Notes under the pieces: model-generated | The model's database searches: none | The model's input: only the letters and a program-made list of their open reading frames with translations | Told to the model about the DNA's origin: nothing | Assembly: GCA_905233585.1 (NCBI GenBank) | Contig: CAJOFD010000005.1 | Coordinates: 32,647-96,646, forward strand | Length of the DNA stretch: 64,000 nt | Source of the DNA: an uncultured Bacteroidales bacterium | GTDB lineage: Bacteria; Bacteroidota; Bacteroidia; Bacteroidales; WCHB1-69 | Direction: 5' to 3' | Part shown: in pieces, positions 61,413 through 64,000 of the stretch | How the letters are laid out: each line of letters opens with the position of its first letter | How positions within the stretch are numbered: position 1 is the stretch's first letter | Made by a program: the position numbers and the translations under genes

Positions 61413-63062
61413 ATGAGAAAATTTTTTCTAAATATCATTATATTGTTTGTTGTTTTAACGGGTTTTTCGCAAAACAGCAAACAATATTTGGTTATTTTGT
61501 TTATGGATAAGCCTAATTATCATGCAGATAGTATTTCGTCTTATATTTCCACCAAAGCCTTGGAAAAACGATATTTTTATCATACTGATATGGCAAAAGT
61601 GGAAGATTGTCCTGTTTATCAACCATATATTGATACCATATTGGCATTGGATACACAAATAAATTTAATAACAACATCAAAATGGTTCAATTATGCAGTT
61701 ATTTCAGCCACTGCAGATGTTATTCCTTTGATAGAAAAACAAAAATTTGTTTATCAAGTTGATAGTTTAAAAAACATAGATGTTGCTTATTTACTAACAA
61801 ATGATGATTTATATCCACCAACAACCAAAACATTCAAACCGATAGATACAATTGTCTATCCAACGCTTTTGTTGGATTCTGCCTATTATGGTTTGATGTA
61901 TCATCAAATAGCGATGTTTTCAGGTCAATATTTGCATAACGCTGATTATCAAGGACAAAATATGAATATTGCTGTGATTGATGCAGATTTTGGAGGAGTA
62001 GATACATTGGATTTTAGTAAAGAATGGTACAGAAATCATGTGAAATATTCTTATGATTATATCAAAGAATCTAGTTGTTGGGGTGATCATGGTTTAAATG
62101 TACTTTCTATAATGGCAGCCAATCAGCCGTACAATAGAGTGGGAACAGCACCTTATGCTGACTATGTTTTAATACGAACGGAAGCAATTTGTTTCGAAAA
62201 TCGTATAGAACAATTTTTCATGGTTAGAGCAATGGAAATATGTGATAGTCTTGGTGTTGATGTAGTCAATTTGTCTTTAGGTCATACGACATTTGATGAT
62301 AATCTGGAGAGTTATCATTATGAAGATTTGGATGGCTTGCATTCTGTTGCATCTATTGCCGCTTCTCGTTTAGCTCGCAAAAATACAATTGTTGTTATTG
62401 CCGCAGGTAATTTAGGTGATAAACCTTGGAAATATATTTCTACTCCTGCAGATGGTAAAGATGTTTTGTCTATTGCCGCTGTGGATAGAGACTCTATAGT
62501 TACATCATTTAGTTCAAGGGGAAGTCTTAATTTTTCAATTATTAAGCCATCGGTTGCTGCCTTAGGTGAGGGGTGTACTTGTATTGATTATAGGGGATAT
62601 GTTAATGAAAATGTAGCAGGAACCTCTTTTGCCACGCCTTTGATTTCAGGTATGGCCGCTTGTTTGTGGCAGGCTTTTCCTAATTATACCGCACAAGATA
62701 TTATGCAGGCAATCATACAGAGTGCTTCACATTATGGACGTGCAGATACTTTGATAGGCAATGGTATTCCCAATTTTTGGAAAGCTTATTTGTTATTACA
62801 ACAAGATAATTTAGCCATAATGCCTATAGAAGAAAATACTTATTTTATTTATCCGACTATTACTAATGATGTGATTAAAATCAATGTTTTAGAAAAATCT
62901 AATATTAAAATATTCAATCAATTAGGAAGTGAAATTTATAATAATACTTTAAATGTAGGTTTACATACGTTATCGCTAAAAAATAAAGCTTCTGGGCTTT
63001 ATTTTATAACAATAACCGATGAACTAGGTAAAACATATTACAAAAAAATTGTCAAACAATAA
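61413..63062 (+). CDS. S8-family serine peptidase with T9SS type A sorting domain
   Basis: VIDADFGGVDTL, DHGLNVLSIMAAN, AGTSFATPLISGMAACLW; C-terminal SGLYFITITDELGKTYYKKIVKQ. Confidence 0.88.
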   Translation: MRKFFLNIIILFVVLTGFSQNSKQYLVILFMDKPNYHADSISSYISTKALEKRYFYHTDMAKVEDCPVYQPYIDTILALDTQINLITTSKWFNYAVISATADVIPLIEKQKFVYQVDSLKNIDVAYLLTNDDLYPPTTKTFKPIDTIVYPTLLLDSAYYGLMYHQIAMFSGQYLHNADYQGQNMNIAVIDADFGGVDTLDFSKEWYRNHVKYSYDYIKESSCWGDHGLNVLSIMAANQPYNRVGTAPYADYVLIRTEAICFENRIEQFFMVRAMEICDSLGVDVVNLSLGHTTFDDNLESYHYEDLDGLHSVASIAASRLARKNTIVVIAAGNLGDKPWKYISTPADGKDVLSIAAVDRDSIVTSFSSRGSLNFSIIKPSVAALGEGCTCIDYRGYVNENVAGTSFATPLISGMAACLWQAFPNYTAQDIMQAIIQSASHYGRADTLIGNGIPNFWKAYLLLQQDNLAIMPIEENTYFIYPTITNDVIKINVLEKSNIKIFNQLGSEIYNNTLNVGLHTLSLKNKASGLYFITITDELGKTYYKKIVKQ

Positions 63063-63071
63063 TTTGTAAGT

Positions 63072-64000
63072 ATGAAAAAAGAAAACGAAGAATATATCTA
63101 TTTAAAGGGAATACGGGTAAATAATCTTAAAAATATAGATTTAAAATTGCCACGTAATCAATTAATTGTTATTACAGGTGTATCTGGAAGTGGCAAATCA
63201 TCATTGGTTTTTGATACCATTTATGCAGAAGGACAACGCAGATATATTGAAAGTATAAGTGCATATGCTCGACAATTTTTAGGAAAAATATCTAAACCTG
63301 CCATCGATTATGTGGAAGGTATTCCACCATCAATTGTGATAGAACAGCAAACCTACGCCCACAATTCACGTTCTACAGTGGGAACTAGTTCCGAAATATA
63401 TGAATACCTTAAATTACTTTTTGCCCGATTGGGACAGACATATTCTCCAATTAGCGGAAAATTAGTAAAAAGAGATTCGGTAAATGATGTTTGCAATTTT
63501 TTATTTAATCTTGACCCATCTAATCGTGTTATCATCTTGGCTCCTTTGGCAAAATTGACCAAAATTGAATTTGTAAAAAACCTTGAAACTATTGAAAGCA
63601 TGGGTTTTAGTAGATTATTTGTCGCTGATGAAATAGTTGATATTCAAACTGCTAAACAAAAAAATTTTAAAGATAAAGTCTATTTGTTGATAGACAGATG
63701 TACCCTTGATAATAGTGCCGAAAATCATTCCAGAATAGCAGAATCTATTGAAACTGCATATTTTCAAGGTAATGGTAATTGTGTTATTTGCGTTTTGGAT
63801 AAAGACAAAAATAAAAAATACCACACGTTTTCAAATAAATTTGAAGCCGATGGTATTGTATTCCGCAAACCTAATCCCAATATGTTTACCTTTACCAATT
63901 CGTATGGAGCATGTCCAACGTGCAATGGAACAGGAGAAATAAATGGCATTTCACCAGACCTTGTTATTCCTGACAAAAACTTATCGGTATATGATGGGGC
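63072..64000 (+). CDS. uvrA: Excinuclease ABC subunit A, N-terminal part (truncated by window end)
   Basis: Manual translation MKKENEEYIYLKGIRVNNLKNIDLKLPRNQLIVITGVSGSGKSSLVFDTIYAEGQRRYIESISAYARQFLG...; absent from ORF track because open at the edge. Confidence 0.95.
   Translation, partial: MKKENEEYIYLKGIRVNNLKNIDLKLPRNQLIVITGVSGSGKSSLVFDTIYAEGQRRYIESISAYARQFLGKISKPAIDYVEGIPPSIVIEQQTYAHNSRSTVGTSSEIYEYLKLLFARLGQTYSPISGKLVKRDSVNDVCNFLFNLDPSNRVIILAPLAKLTKIEFVKNLETIESMGFSRLFVADEIVDIQTAKQKNFKDKVYLLIDRCTLDNSAENHSRIAESIETAYFQGNGNCVICVLDKDKNKKYHTFSNKFEADGIVFRKPNPNMFTFTNSYGACPTCNGTGEINGISPDLVIPDKNLSVYDG

Overview
AT-rich Bacteroidota (Bacteroidales-like) chromosomal window, mostly housekeeping genes: cell wall (mrdA, rodA, amidase), envelope (LptD-like, MlaD-like), isoprenoid/RseP, ribosome/RNA (rpmB, rng, rsmI, rlmN), chaperone/protease (dnaK, lon), and metabolism (pyrG, folP, metK, aroE, thiL, iorAB). 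The lineage is supported by many TAnnTTTG (-7) promoter boxes, a T9SS C-terminal domain and an S46 peptidase. No rRNA, tRNA, CRISPR-Cas, prophage or intact IS was recognised. The most unusual content is two islands about 27 kb apart (~13.9-15.7 kb and ~41.2-43.8 kb). Each has one of two paralogous DUF6261-like genes with an acidic tail, preceded by a tandem array of short palindromes. Both arrays share one architecture (7-bp stem, 4-nt loop, ~42-bp period) but use different stem sequences. The islands also share a ~260-bp inverted-repeat element, GTAAGGAC-type palindromes and TCTCAATTCTC-type simple-repeat borders. A degenerate third array with 42-bp spacing lies downstream of the second gene. 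Other points of interest: a 29-aa AURKAIP1/COX24 (bS22/mS38-like) ORF missed by the ORF track, a hairpin abutting the rng start codon, a possible DGR variable region at the left edge, a 126-nt nested hairpin near 29.0 kb, a tyrosine-ammonia-lyase-like gene, and mosaic base composition across core genes.
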